The position numbers were made by a program, and so were the translations under genes. Below are positions 48,806-58,801 of a DNA stretch of 64,000 nt, in pieces. The stretch comes from Halomonas sp. A40-4 (GTDB lineage: Bacteria; Pseudomonadota; Gammaproteobacteria; Pseudomonadales; Halomonadaceae): the NCBI RefSeq assembly GCF_015767635.1, contig NZ_CP065230.1, positions 1,798,001 to 1,862,000 on the forward strand. Reading direction: 5' to 3'. How positions within the stretch are numbered: position 1 is the stretch's first letter; every line of letters starts with the position of its first letter. The notes under the pieces were generated by a model. The model was not told the origin of the DNA. It did not search any database and was given only the letters and a program-made list of their open reading frames with translations.

Positions 48806-49345
48806 ATCAAGAGAAGCAACCAGCGCGGGCGTCCAGCAGACAAGCGCCCACCAATGAACGAGCGAATTACCGAGCAAGAAGTGCGTCTTATCGATAGCGA
48901 AGGTGAGCAGTTGGGTGTAGTGCCCACCACCGAAGCGTTGGAACGTGCTGAATCTGCCGGTTTGGACCTCGTGCAAATTTCGAATGCCGATCCCATCGTC
49001 TGCAAGATTATGGATTACGGCAAATTCGTTTTTGAGCAGAAAAAGCAAAAAGCGGCTCAGAAGAAGAAGCAGAAGCAAATCCAGGTCAAGGAAGTTAAAT
49101 TCCGGCCTGGCACCGACGAGGGCGACTATCAGGTCAAGCTGAAAAACCTGACGCGCTTTCTTGAAGGTGGTGACAAGGGGAAGGTCACATTGCGCTTCCG
49201 TGGTCGTGAAATGGCGCACCAAGATATCGGCCGAAAGCTGATGGAACGGATTGCGGCAGACCTGGAAGAGATCGGAACGGTGGAAGCATTTCCAAAAATG
49301 GAAGGCCGCCAGATGATCATGATCCTTGCCCCGAAAAAGAAGTGA
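48806..49345 (+). CDS. infC: Translation initiation factor IF-3 (non-canonical ATC start)
   Basis: With the ATC at 48806 as start the protein is 179 residues, the usual IF-3 length. The first ATG (48854) would cut off 16 basic residues ([15 protein letters not shown]) homologous in position to the E. coli N-terminus. AGGAG lies 8 bases before the ATC. Conserved segments include [26 protein letters not shown] and [15 protein letters not shown] rare AUU-type start lets IF-3 repress its own translation in E. coli; AUC is expected to behave alike. Confidence 0.93.
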   Translation: MKRSNQRGRPADKRPPMNERITEQEVRLIDSEGEQLGVVPTTEALERAESAGLDLVQISNADPIVCKIMDYGKFVFEQKKQKAAQKKKQKQIQVKEVKFRPGTDEGDYQVKLKNLTRFLEGGDKGKVTLRFRGREMAHQDIGRKLMERIAADLEEIGTVEAFPKMEGRQMIMILAPKKK

Positions 49346-49363
49346 TCCAACGGCGAAGTTAAC

Positions 49364-49390
49364 GGGCTACCTCCTGTAGGTAGTAGGCCC
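49364..49390 (+). promoter_or_regulatory. Hairpin in the infC-rpmI leader (possible L20 autoregulatory site)
   Basis: The inner stem CTACCT (49367-49372) / AGGTAG (49378-49383) is extended by GGG (49364-49366) / CCC (49388-49390). Position in front of rpmI matches the region where L20 controls rpmI-rplT in E. coli; L20 binding is not shown. Confidence 0.4.
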
Positions 49391-49426
49391 TGGATTTTCT
49401 AAAAAACATCGAGCGGAGTTTTCCTC

Positions 49427-49621
49427 ATGCCGAAAATCAAAAGCAACAGTGGTGCTGCAAAGCGCTTCAAGAAGACAGCCAATGGCTTCAAGCACAAGCA
49501 GTCTTTCCGTAGCCACATTCTGACCAAGAAGTCGACCAAGCGTAAGCGTCAGCTGCGCGGTATGAAGCAGATTCATGCGTCTGATAAGGCGCTTATCCAG
49601 CGCATGCTGCCGAATCTGTAA
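49427..49621 (+). CDS. rpmI: 50S ribosomal protein L35
   Basis: A 64-residue basic protein starting [17 protein letters not shown] and ending IQRMLPNL, standard for L35. GGAG precedes the ATG. Between infC and rplT as in most bacteria. Confidence 0.97.
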   Translation: MPKIKSNSGAAKRFKKTANGFKHKQSFRSHILTKKSTKRKRQLRGMKQIHASDKALIQRMLPNL

Positions 49622-49677
49622 CGTCGAATTTTCTAAACTGAGTGCATTTGCCTCAGTCATAAAGTCAGGAGTGTGTT

Positions 49678-50031
49678 ATGACTCGTGTTAAGCGTGGCGT
49701 AGTTGCCCGTCGTCGCCATAAAAAAGTATTGAAGCAGGCCAAAGGTTATTATGGTGCTCGTTCGCGTGTGTTCCGTGTAGCCAAACAGGCGGTTATCAAA
49801 GCCGGTCAATATGCCTACCGTGACCGCCGCAATCGCAAGCGTCAATTCCGTGCGTTGTGGATTCAGCGCATCAATGCGGGTGCGCGCATGAACGGTATGT
49901 CATACAGCCGTTTTGTTGGTGGCCTCAAGAAGGCCGGTATTGAAATTGACCGTAAAGTGCTGGCGGATCTGGCCGTTCATGAAAAAGCGGCATTTGCTGC
50001 CATCGTGGAAAAAGCCAAGGCTGCCCAATAA
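49678..50031 (+). CDS. rplT: 50S ribosomal protein L20
   Basis: A 117-residue basic protein starting [19 protein letters not shown], with [20 protein letters not shown]. Assembles early on 23S and can repress its own operon. AGGAG precedes the ATG. Confidence 0.97.
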   Translation: MTRVKRGVVARRRHKKVLKQAKGYYGARSRVFRVAKQAVIKAGQYAYRDRRNRKRQFRALWIQRINAGARMNGMSYSRFVGGLKKAGIEIDRKVLADLAVHEKAAFAAIVEKAKAAQ

Positions 50032-50060
50032 GCTTCAATTGGCACCGGTGGTGCCAGTGA

Positions 50061-51215
<1,155 letters not shown>

Positions 51216-51241
51216 GTCCTTCGCCAACCACAGGAACGACC

Positions 51242-53623
51242 ATGAAATTTTCAGAACAGTGGCTGCGTGAGTGGGTTTCGCCGCAGCTGGATACGCAGGC
51301 AGTCGCCGACCAGATCACCATGGCAGGCCTGGAAGTCGATGCCGTTGAGCCGGTGGCAGCATCATTCAGCGCCGTGGTAGTCGCGGAAGTGTTGACCAGG
51401 GAAAGTCATCCCAATGCCGACAAGCTCAACGTGTGCACAGTGGATGACGGCAGTGGTTCGTCGGTACAGGTGGTTTGCGGGGCGCCCAATGTCGACGCGG
51501 GCCAGAAAGTACCATTTGCCCGGGTAGGTGGTGTATTGCCCGGTGATTTCAAGATTAAAAAAGCCAAGCTGCGGGGTGTCGAGTCGCAAGGCATGATTTG
51601 CTCGGCCTCAGAGCTTGGCCTTGAAGAGGATACCTCGTCCGGTATTCTCGAACTGCCCATCGAAGCGCCTGTTGGCATGGATTTTCGTGAGTATATGCAT
51701 CTCAATGACATGACGATTGAGGTCGATCTCACGCCTAACCGAGGCGACTGCCTGAGTATTAAAGGCATGGCCCGTGAAGTGGGGGTGCTTAACCGCCTGA
51801 CGCTGACGGAGCCAGAGGCGCTGACGGTGCCTGCCGAGATCGATGATACCTTCGCGGTCGACCTGGAAGCGCCGGAACAATGCCCGCGTTATCTGGGCCG
51901 TGTCATCACCAATGTCAACACAGGCGCGGAAACACCTCTATGGATGGTCGAGCGCTTGCGTCGCAGCGGTATCCGTGCGATTGACCCGGTTGTTGATATT
52001 ACCAACTATGTGATGCTGGAACTTGGCCAGCCCATGCACGCCTTTGACCGGGAAAACCTCAGCGGCGGTATCGTCGTGAGGATGGCTCACCCCGGTGAAA
52101 CCCTAACCCTGCTGGATGGGCAGGAGATCGCTCTGCGGCCTGAAACCCTGGTAATTGCCGATCAGGCAGGTCCGCTGGCGATGGCAGGGATCATGGGGGG
52201 CGAGCTGTCCGGTGTCAGCGAAACAACACGGACGATCTTTCTGGAAGCCGCTTTTTTTAGCCCGGTGGCCATTGCCGGTCAGGCCCGTTCCTACGGTTTG
52301 CACACCGATGCCTCGCATCGCTTTGAGCGCGGTGTCGACCCAGAACTGACGCCCCTCGCCATCGAGCGTGCGACAAGCCTGCTCATGGAGATATGTGGTG
52401 GCCAGGCAGGGCCCGTTGTCGAGGCGAAGAGTGAGGCTGCAATGCCGACCACCAAGCACATCACGCTTCGCGCTGAGCGGCTTGAAAAAGCCCTTTCCAA
52501 ACGTCTGGCCAGCGATGATGTCAGCGATATTCTCAAACGACTGGGTTTCAGCGTCACCGAAAGCGAAGGCAACTGGCTGGTGCAGGTACCCAGTTGGCGG
52601 TTTGATGTTTCCATTGAAGAAGACCTGATTGAAGAAGTGGCGCGAATCCACGGCTATAATAATCTGCCGGTTCGTCGCCCCGCTGCGCGACTTTCGCTGC
52701 GTCCCACAGATGAAGCCACACTTTCCCTCGGGCGACTGCGCCGACAAATGGTGGCGCGGGGATTTCAGGAAGCCATTACCTATAGTTTCGTAGCCCCCGA
52801 GCTACAGTCGGCCATGCTGCCAGACGCCGTCTCGCCGGTTCTTGCCAATCCCATCTCTGCCGATATGTCGGTGATGCGTGCCAGCCTGATGCCGGGATTA
52901 GTGAGGGCGATGGAGCACAACCTTAACCGTCAGCAAAGCCGGGTGCGCCTGTTTGAGACGGGGCTGGTCTTCAACGGTGAGCTGGATGCTTTATCGCAAG
53001 TGCCGATGATGGGGGCGCTGGTGTGCGGCAGCCGCGACCCAGAAGGCTGGAGCGGCGCGAAGGTCGGCGTGGACTTTTATGACCTCAAAGGTGACCTGGA
53101 AAGCTTGTTGACATTGGGCGGCAATCGCGATGCGTGGCGGTTCGAGCCCGCTGAGCATCCAGCCTTGCACCCGGGTCAGAGTGCCCAGGTACTGTTTGAA
53201 GGCAAGCCGGCGGGTTGGATTGGTACCCTGCATCCTCAGGTGAGGGCAACGCTGGGACTTAAGGTTGATGCGGTCGTATTTGAAGTGCGTTTGGATCACT
53301 TGAGTCAGGGGTGTGTACCTGCTTTTGAGCCGCTGTCACGCTTTCCAGAAGTACGCCGTGATTTAGCCTTTACGCTTCCCAGTGAGCGCCCCGTGCAGAC
53401 ATTGCTGGATTGTGCGCAGGTAAAAGCCGGTGAATACCTGAAAGACATAACGCTATTTGATGTCTATGCTGGTAAAGGCGTTGCCGAAGGGTATAAAAGT
53501 ATCGCGCTAGGCTTGACCTGGCAGCACCCATCGCGCACGCTTAATGATGAAGAAATCAATCAGTTGGTAGAGTCGATAGTGGCGCAGGTGCAGGCTGAGT
53601 TGGGCGCTGAGCTACGCGGCTAA
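51242..53623 (+). CDS. pheT: Phenylalanyl-tRNA synthetase beta subunit
   Basis: A 793-residue beta chain. N-terminal B1 with [12 protein letters not shown], the EMAP-like tRNA-binding OB domain (about 40-150), the B3/B4 editing region, the B5 domain, a catalytic-like core, and the C-terminal ferredoxin-fold anticodon-binding domain ([15 protein letters not shown]). Follows pheS after 26 bp; ihfA follows. Confidence 0.96.
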   Translation: MKFSEQWLREWVSPQLDTQAVADQITMAGLEVDAVEPVAASFSAVVVAEVLTRESHPNADKLNVCTVDDGSGSSVQVVCGAPNVDAGQKVPFARVGGVLPGDFKIKKAKLRGVESQGMICSASELGLEEDTSSGILELPIEAPVGMDFREYMHLNDMTIEVDLTPNRGDCLSIKGMAREVGVLNRLTLTEPEALTVPAEIDDTFAVDLEAPEQCPRYLGRVITNVNTGAETPLWMVERLRRSGIRAIDPVVDITNYVMLELGQPMHAFDRENLSGGIVVRMAHPGETLTLLDGQEIALRPETLVIADQAGPLAMAGIMGGELSGVSETTRTIFLEAAFFSPVAIAGQARSYGLHTDASHRFERGVDPELTPLAIERATSLLMEICGGQAGPVVEAKSEAAMPTTKHITLRAERLEKALSKRLASDDVSDILKRLGFSVTESEGNWLVQVPSWRFDVSIEEDLIEEVARIHGYNNLPVRRPAARLSLRPTDEATLSLGRLRRQMVARGFQEAITYSFVAPELQSAMLPDAVSPVLANPISADMSVMRASLMPGLVRAMEHNLNRQQSRVRLFETGLVFNGELDALSQVPMMGALVCGSRDPEGWSGAKVGVDFYDLKGDLESLLTLGGNRDAWRFEPAEHPALHPGQSAQVLFEGKPAGWIGTLHPQVRATLGLKVDAVVFEVRLDHLSQGCVPAFEPLSRFPEVRRDLAFTLPSERPVQTLLDCAQVKAGEYLKDITLFDVYAGKGVAEGYKSIALGLTWQHPSRTLNDEEINQLVESIVAQVQAELGAELRG

Positions 53624-53684
53624 AAATGCCAAGATGCGGTCCGTTCCGTATGCTTGGCGGCTTTGTGCTACACGGAGGATTCCC

Positions 53685-53987
53685 ATGGGTGCGTTAACCA
53701 AAGCAGAGCTGGCGGAGCATTTACATACTGAGCTGTCGTTTTCCAAGCGGGAAGCGAAAGCTATGGTTGAGGCTTTCTTCGAGGAGATCCGAGCCTGCCT
53801 AAGGGAGAACGAGCAGGTGAAGCTGTCGGGTTTTGGTAATTTTGATCTTCGCGACAAGCGTGAGCGGCCTGGCCGCAACCCCAAAACCGGTGAGGAAATC
53901 CCCATTTCAGCCCGCCGGGTTGTCACTTTCCGTCCCGGGCAAAAGCTCAAGCAGCAAGTCGAGCATTATCGGGGGGCGGCATCATAA
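53685..53987 (+). CDS. ihfA: Integration host factor alpha subunit
   Basis: A 100-residue DNA-bending protein starting [16 protein letters not shown], with [23 protein letters not shown] and the DNA-contact arm [31 protein letters not shown] precedes the ATG at 53685. The pheT-ihfA order is conserved in gammaproteobacteria. Confidence 0.96.
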   Translation: MGALTKAELAEHLHTELSFSKREAKAMVEAFFEEIRACLRENEQVKLSGFGNFDLRDKRERPGRNPKTGEEIPISARRVVTFRPGQKLKQQVEHYRGAAS

Positions 53988-54027
53988 AGTAACGTAGATG
54001 CTCTGTTTCCCCTGTAAGCCACTGATT

Positions 54028-54065
54028 AACCCCCGTTGACGCTGCCCGTGTCGATGGGGGTTTTA
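54028..54065 (+). terminator. Terminator after ihfA
   Basis: AACCCCC pairs with GGGGGTT, with an inner GAC/GTC pair and a loop, followed by TTTT. Terminates the pheST-ihfA transcript. Confidence 0.7.
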
Positions 54066-54195
54066 TATTGTCCACTCTGGTAGAGGTTCTCTTGAGGGTG
54101 CGCCATATCACGCAGGCATGTTAATATTTGAGCAAATTCATCAGGTATTAGTCGGCTCTTTGTCGGCGGTACATTACCTTGTTTGAGGAGTCGTA

Positions 54196-54663
54196 ATGCC
54201 TCGTCTAAGTATAGCAGTAGGTACCATGTACGGTGGTGCATTGGATGTGGCCGAGCAGGTCAAGCCGCTATTTGAGGAAGCGGGTTACGTGGTTGATATC
54301 CTGGAACAGCCAGTACTGGCGGACATTACCGATTCGATGCCGGATCTCGTGTTGTTTTGCGTATCGACCACCGGTAGCGGTGATTTCCCAGGCAACTTTG
54401 TTCCTTTAGTTCGCGACCTTCAGAGTCAGAGCCCATCACTTTCCTCGTTGTCTTACGGCCTGATAGCGCTCGGTGATAGCTCCTACGGTGACACCTTTTG
54501 TGGTGCGGGACGTCGTCTGGATGAGTTGCTGGCAGATCTTGGTGCGACACGTCTGGGCGAGCGATTGGAAGTCGATGCCATGGAAACCTTTATGGCCGAT
54601 GACGCCGCATTACCCTGGGTCGAAGAATGGCTGGCGTCTGAGCAACTGCCGGTGAATAGCTGA
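54196..54663 (+). CDS. Flavodoxin domain protein (MioC-like)
   Basis: A 155-residue short-chain flavodoxin with the FMN phosphate loop GTMYGGALDVAEQV, STTGSGDFPGNF and ALGDSSYGDTFCGAG, as in the FMN domains of sulfite reductase and in MioC. It presumably transfers electrons; the partner is unknown. Preceded by GAGGAG. Its stop overlaps the next gene (TGATG). Confidence 0.88.
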   Translation: MPRLSIAVGTMYGGALDVAEQVKPLFEEAGYVVDILEQPVLADITDSMPDLVLFCVSTTGSGDFPGNFVPLVRDLQSQSPSLSSLSYGLIALGDSSYGDTFCGAGRRLDELLADLGATRLGERLEVDAMETFMADDAALPWVEEWLASEQLPVNS

Positions 54664-55031
54664 TGCAGCCGGGGGAGGCAACGTCAGCCAATAAAGTGAG
54701 CAGTGCGCTAGGCCTGTGTGTCGTGATGCTCGCCACCTTGCCTCGCTACATGGCGGGTGGCCACGAAACCCGCTTGACGTTGATACTGCTGGCTCTGGTG
54801 GTTGTGCTAGTGGCTACCGTCGTGCAGTGGCGTCTCCTGCCGCGCGATGGTCGACAGCAGCTTCCTGGTATGCTTAAACGTCTTGCCATCATGATGATGC
54901 TCGGAGTGTTGGTAATGGGGGCGTGGCATGCACTGTTCACCGACTGGATGAGCTGGCAGGTGTTTATTTCCCATGCAAGCACCTTTGGCCTTGTTGCCCA
55001 CGTTGTCAGTCTATGGTGGGTGGCCAAATAA
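54663..55031 (+). CDS. Conserved membrane protein of unknown function
   Basis: A 122-residue protein with about four membrane segments (ALGLCVVMLATLPRY, LTLILLALVVVLVATVV, LAIMMMLGVLVMGAWHALF, VFISHASTFGLVAHVVSLWW). The family is not recognised. Its start overlaps the stop of the flavodoxin gene by one base, so the two are translated together and the flavodoxin may act with this membrane partner (inference). Confidence 0.7.
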   Translation: MQPGEATSANKVSSALGLCVVMLATLPRYMAGGHETRLTLILLALVVVLVATVVQWRLLPRDGRQQLPGMLKRLAIMMMLGVLVMGAWHALFTDWMSWQVFISHASTFGLVAHVVSLWWVAK

Positions 55032-55234
55032 GGCGGCAGGCCATGAAAATTGTCCGCCTTGGTACTAAATCGATGTCAAAGGGGCTCTGAAACCAGCACT
55101 ATCCCCTTGTTTTTCACGATGCTGCCCCCATCTTGCGAGCATGGCGCTTGCCACGATGCGCCAGGGTTCTTAAAATTGCCCCTTGGACTTATTTACAGCA
55201 ATCAACACAACGCCCAGCCGTTAGAGGACAATTC

Positions 55235-56587
55235 ATGCAAGTTTCCGTCGAGACGACCTCCCAGATTGAGCGCCGCATCACGATTCAAGTGCCTGCTGGC
55301 GAAATCGATGAGGCTGTCAATACTCGCTTAAAAGAAACGGCGAAGAACGTTCGCTTGAATGGTTTTCGCCAAGGGCGAGTGCCGATGGCCGTGGTTCGTC
55401 AGCGTTACGGTCAAAGCGTGCGTAATGAAGTTGTTGGCGAAGTAATGCGTGAACGCTACGTGCGTGCAATCACCGATGAAGGATTTAACCCGGCGGGCTA
55501 TCCGCAAATCGAGCCGGTCGTCAACGAAGCGGGTAAAGACTTTGAATTTGTTGCCACCATGGAAGTCTATCCCGACGTCGAGCTTGCTTCGATTGAGGGA
55601 ACAGAAGTGGAGCGCCCGGTAGTAGAAGTCACCGATGCTGATGTTGACGAAATGATCGACACACTGCGTAAGCAAAATGCGACCTATGAAGAAGTCGATT
55701 CTGCTGCGCAAGACGGCGATCAAGTGACCATCGACTTCCAGGGCTACCTTGGCGACGAGCCGTTCGAAGGCGGTAGTGCTGAAGGTCATGAGCTGGTGAT
55801 TGGTTCCAATAGCTTCATCCCCGGTTTTGAAGAGCAGCTCATCGGTGCCAAAGTTGGTGACGACAAAACCATTACGGTGACCTTCCCTGAAGACTACCAA
55901 GCCGAGCACCTCGCGGGTAAGGAAGCCACCTTCAAGGTCAAGGTGCACAAGGTCAGCCGCCAGGCGCTGCCGGAAGTCGACGCCGAGTTCATCGAGCGTT
56001 TCGGCGTTGAGGGCGGAGACGAAGCCAAATTCCGCACTGAAATCAAGAAGAACATGACCCGTGAAGCAGAACAGGCGGTCGATAACCGCGTCAAGCAGCA
56101 GGTGCTGGATGCGCTGAAAAAAGCCAACGACATCCCTGTTCCGAGTGCGCTCGTGCAACAAGAGACTGACGGCATGAAGCGGCAGGCTGCTCAGCAGTTC
56201 GGCCTCGGTGAAGATTTCGACGTCAGTCAATTGCCGAATGAGCTTTTCGAAGAGCAAGCGAAAGGCCGCGTTCAGGTCGGTTTGTTACTCGCCGAGGTCA
56301 TCAAGGCGAACGAGCTTGACGCATCAGACGATGAGATTAAGGCGAAGGTTGAAGAACTGGCGGAGCAGTACCAGGATCCTTCTGAAGTCGTTGACTACTA
56401 TATGGGCAACGAGCAGATGAAAACCCAGGTCAAATCTGCCATTCTCGAAGAAAAAGCGGTTGATAAGCTGCTTGAGCAAGCAACCGTCGCCGATGTTGAT
56501 ATGTCCTACCAGCAAGTGCTGGCAGCGGCTCAGCAACAGGCTGAGGCAGGTGAGGGCGCTGAGGAAGACGAAACTACCAACGCGTAA
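55235..56587 (+). CDS. tig: Trigger factor
   Basis: A 450-residue ribosome-bound chaperone. The N-terminal ribosome-binding signature GFRQGRVPMAVV, the FKBP-like PPIase domain (about 160-245: GDQVTIDFQGYLGDEPFEGG), and a long helical C-terminal domain. AGGA precedes ATG 55235 (MQVSVETTSQIERR); the upstream open frame is not conserved. The 203-bp gap before it shows no further gene. First of tig-clpP-clpX-lon. Confidence 0.95.
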   Translation: MQVSVETTSQIERRITIQVPAGEIDEAVNTRLKETAKNVRLNGFRQGRVPMAVVRQRYGQSVRNEVVGEVMRERYVRAITDEGFNPAGYPQIEPVVNEAGKDFEFVATMEVYPDVELASIEGTEVERPVVEVTDADVDEMIDTLRKQNATYEEVDSAAQDGDQVTIDFQGYLGDEPFEGGSAEGHELVIGSNSFIPGFEEQLIGAKVGDDKTITVTFPEDYQAEHLAGKEATFKVKVHKVSRQALPEVDAEFIERFGVEGGDEAKFRTEIKKNMTREAEQAVDNRVKQQVLDALKKANDIPVPSALVQQETDGMKRQAAQQFGLGEDFDVSQLPNELFEEQAKGRVQVGLLLAEVIKANELDASDDEIKAKVEELAEQYQDPSEVVDYYMGNEQMKTQVKSAILEEKAVDKLLEQATVADVDMSYQQVLAAAQQQAEAGEGAEEDETTNA

Positions 56588-56652
56588 ACTCCCTGACACT
56601 GGCGCACTGTCCGGGTGCGCCATTCCCTTATCGGACGCAAGGAATCACCTAA

Positions 56653-57270
56653 ATGAGTGAATTTGATATTCAAAACGCCGGCGGTCTAGTGCCCATGGTG
56701 GTGGAGCAAAGCGCCAAAGGGGAAAGATCCTACGATATATACTCGCGTCTGCTTAAAGAGCGCGTTATCTTTTTGGTGGGCCCCGTCGAAGATTACACAG
56801 CCAATCTGGTCGTTGCCCAGCTGCTGTTTCTTGAATCTGAAAACCCCGACAAGGACATCCACCTTTACATCAACTCTCCCGGTGGATCCGTGACGGCAGG
56901 TATGTCGATTTACGATACCATGCAGTTTGTGAAACCCGATGTGTCGACAGTGTGTATTGGCCAAGCGGCCAGCATGGGTGCTTTGTTGTTGACCGCCGGT
57001 GCCCAAGGCAAGCGCTATTGCCTGCCCAATTCACGCGTGATGATCCATCAGCCGCTGGGTGGCTATCAGGGCCAAGCGTCGGATATCGAAATCCACACCC
57101 GTGAGATTTTGGGTATTCGTGAGAAGCTGAATCAGATTCTGGCACATCACACTGGCCAGGAGATTGAGGCTGTTGCGCGCGACACTGATCGCGACAACTT
57201 CATGAGTTCCAGCCAGGCTCAAGAATATGGCTTGATTGATGCAGTGCTGGATAAGCGGCCTACATCCTGA
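56653..57270 (+). CDS. clpP: ATP-dependent Clp protease proteolytic subunit
   Basis: A 205-residue serine peptidase. The catalytic serine lies in [14 protein letters not shown], the histidine in [12 protein letters not shown], and the aspartate in ARDTDRDNF. Forms the tetradecameric chamber served by ClpX, whose gene is next. Confidence 0.97.
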   Translation: MSEFDIQNAGGLVPMVVEQSAKGERSYDIYSRLLKERVIFLVGPVEDYTANLVVAQLLFLESENPDKDIHLYINSPGGSVTAGMSIYDTMQFVKPDVSTVCIGQAASMGALLLTAGAQGKRYCLPNSRVMIHQPLGGYQGQASDIEIHTREILGIREKLNQILAHHTGQEIEAVARDTDRDNFMSSSQAQEYGLIDAVLDKRPTS

Positions 57271-57344
57271 TAGCGTGATGGGATACTGCATTTCCAACGA
57301 GCTTACAAGGCGGTCTTTACCGCCGCAGTGAAAGAGGTACGCGA

Positions 57345-58625
57345 ATGGCCGACGGCAAAGGCAAAGACGAAGGTGGCAAGCTGCTTTACTGCTCGTTTTG
57401 TGGCAAGAATCAAAACGAAGTAAGAAAGCTGATTGCAGGTCCATCCGTCTATATCTGCGATGAGTGTGTCGACTTGTGTAACGACATCATTCGCGAAGAA
57501 GTTCTCGAAGCCGATGCCGAGAGCGATGAGGAGCGTTTACCTACGCCTCGCGAAATACGTTACACGCTTGACGACTACGTCATCGGACAGGATCGAGCCA
57601 AAATGGTCCTGTCGGTCGCTGTGTACAACCATTACAAGCGACTGAAATCTGAAGTCCGTGAAAGCGACGTCGAGCTCGGAAAATCCAACATCCTGCTGAT
57701 TGGTCCGACGGGGAGCGGTAAAACACTCCTGGCCGAGACCATGGCGAGATTGCTGAATGTGCCGTTCACGATTGCTGATGCCACCACGCTGACGGAAGCG
57801 GGCTATGTGGGTGAAGATGTTGAAAACATCATCCAGAAGCTGCTGCAGAAGTGTGACTATGACGTCGAGAAGGCGGAACGAGGCATCGTCTATATTGACG
57901 AAATCGACAAGATTTCGCGCAAGTCGGACAATCCTTCAATTACGCGTGACGTTTCCGGCGAAGGCGTACAGCAGGCGCTGCTCAAGCTGATTGAAGGTAC
58001 GACAGCGTCTGTTCCTCCGCAGGGTGGTCGCAAGCATCCCCAGCAGGAGTTTGTGCAGGTCAATACCGCCAACATGCTGTTTATTGTCGGTGGGGCATTT
58101 GCCGGGCTGGACAAGGTTATCCGTGACCGTGTTGAAAAGGGTGGTATCGGTTTCAATGCGACGGTTAAGAGCAAGGAATCATCTCGGGGTGTCGGTGAAA
58201 TGCTTGCCGATGTCGAACCGGATGACTTGGTCAAGTTTGGCCTTATTCCTGAGTTCGTCGGTCGTCTTCCAGTGATCGCCACGCTTACCGAGCTCACTGA
58301 AGAAGCGCTGATCGAGATACTCACCGAACCCAAGAACTCCTTGATCAAGCAGTATGCCAAGCTGTTTGAAATGGAGAATGTAACGCTTGAGTTTCGTGAT
58401 GATGCGCTTCGTGCCGTTGCGGAAAAAGCGATGGAACGCAAAACCGGTGCGCGTGGCTTGAGGTCGATCCTGGAATCCGTATTGCTTGATACCATGTACG
58501 AAATACCTTCTTTGGAAGGCGTCAGCAAAGTGGTGATCGAAGCTTCGGTAATCGCCGGTGAAAGTGAACCGCTGTTGATTTACTCCCAGCAAGAAGAGGC
58601 ACGGGTCGACGGTACCGATGGCTAA
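57345..58625 (+). CDS. clpX: ATP-dependent Clp protease ATP-binding subunit ClpX
   Basis: A 426-residue AAA+ unfoldase. The N-terminal zinc-binding domain has [11 protein letters not shown] and CDECVDLC; Walker A is [12 protein letters not shown], Walker [11 protein letters not shown], with the GYVGEDVE pore loop region and sensor motifs. Recognises ssrA-tagged and other substrates. Follows clpP after 74 bp. Confidence 0.97.
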   Translation: MADGKGKDEGGKLLYCSFCGKNQNEVRKLIAGPSVYICDECVDLCNDIIREEVLEADAESDEERLPTPREIRYTLDDYVIGQDRAKMVLSVAVYNHYKRLKSEVRESDVELGKSNILLIGPTGSGKTLLAETMARLLNVPFTIADATTLTEAGYVGEDVENIIQKLLQKCDYDVEKAERGIVYIDEIDKISRKSDNPSITRDVSGEGVQQALLKLIEGTTASVPPQGGRKHPQQEFVQVNTANMLFIVGGAFAGLDKVIRDRVEKGGIGFNATVKSKESSRGVGEMLADVEPDDLVKFGLIPEFVGRLPVIATLTELTEEALIEILTEPKNSLIKQYAKLFEMENVTLEFRDDALRAVAEKAMERKTGARGLRSILESVLLDTMYEIPSLEGVSKVVIEASVIAGESEPLLIYSQQEEARVDGTDG

Positions 58626-58678
58626 ACCCATCACCGAAGAGCCTTAGCTTTCTATCGCTTTCGCGGTTAGCGCCAGTC

Positions 58679-58703
58679 AAGGGGGTCGCCTAGGCGGCCC
58701 CCT
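58679..58703. terminator. Hairpin between clpX and lon
   Basis: AGGGGGTCGCC pairs with GGCGGCCCCCT (11 bp, one G-U) around CCTAGG. There is no T-run after it, so it may be a weak terminator or a processing/stability element. Confidence 0.45.
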
Positions 58704-58801
58704 GTCATTAGTAGCGCAGTGCTACATGGTGCTTAGGCCGTGCTTTAAACGTAGTCAGTTCTCTTCCCAGAACTCATCTGATTTATCGAGGAACGTCTGC
58801 G

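Noticed and set aside
55328..56257. 309-residue antisense ORF within tig
   Set aside because: It is the mirror of the strongly conserved trigger factor frame; such long antisense frames are common in GC-rich coding DNA.
58704..58801. Sigma-32 heat-shock promoter for lon
   Set aside because: No convincing CTTGAA / CCCCAT pair at correct spacing could be seen.
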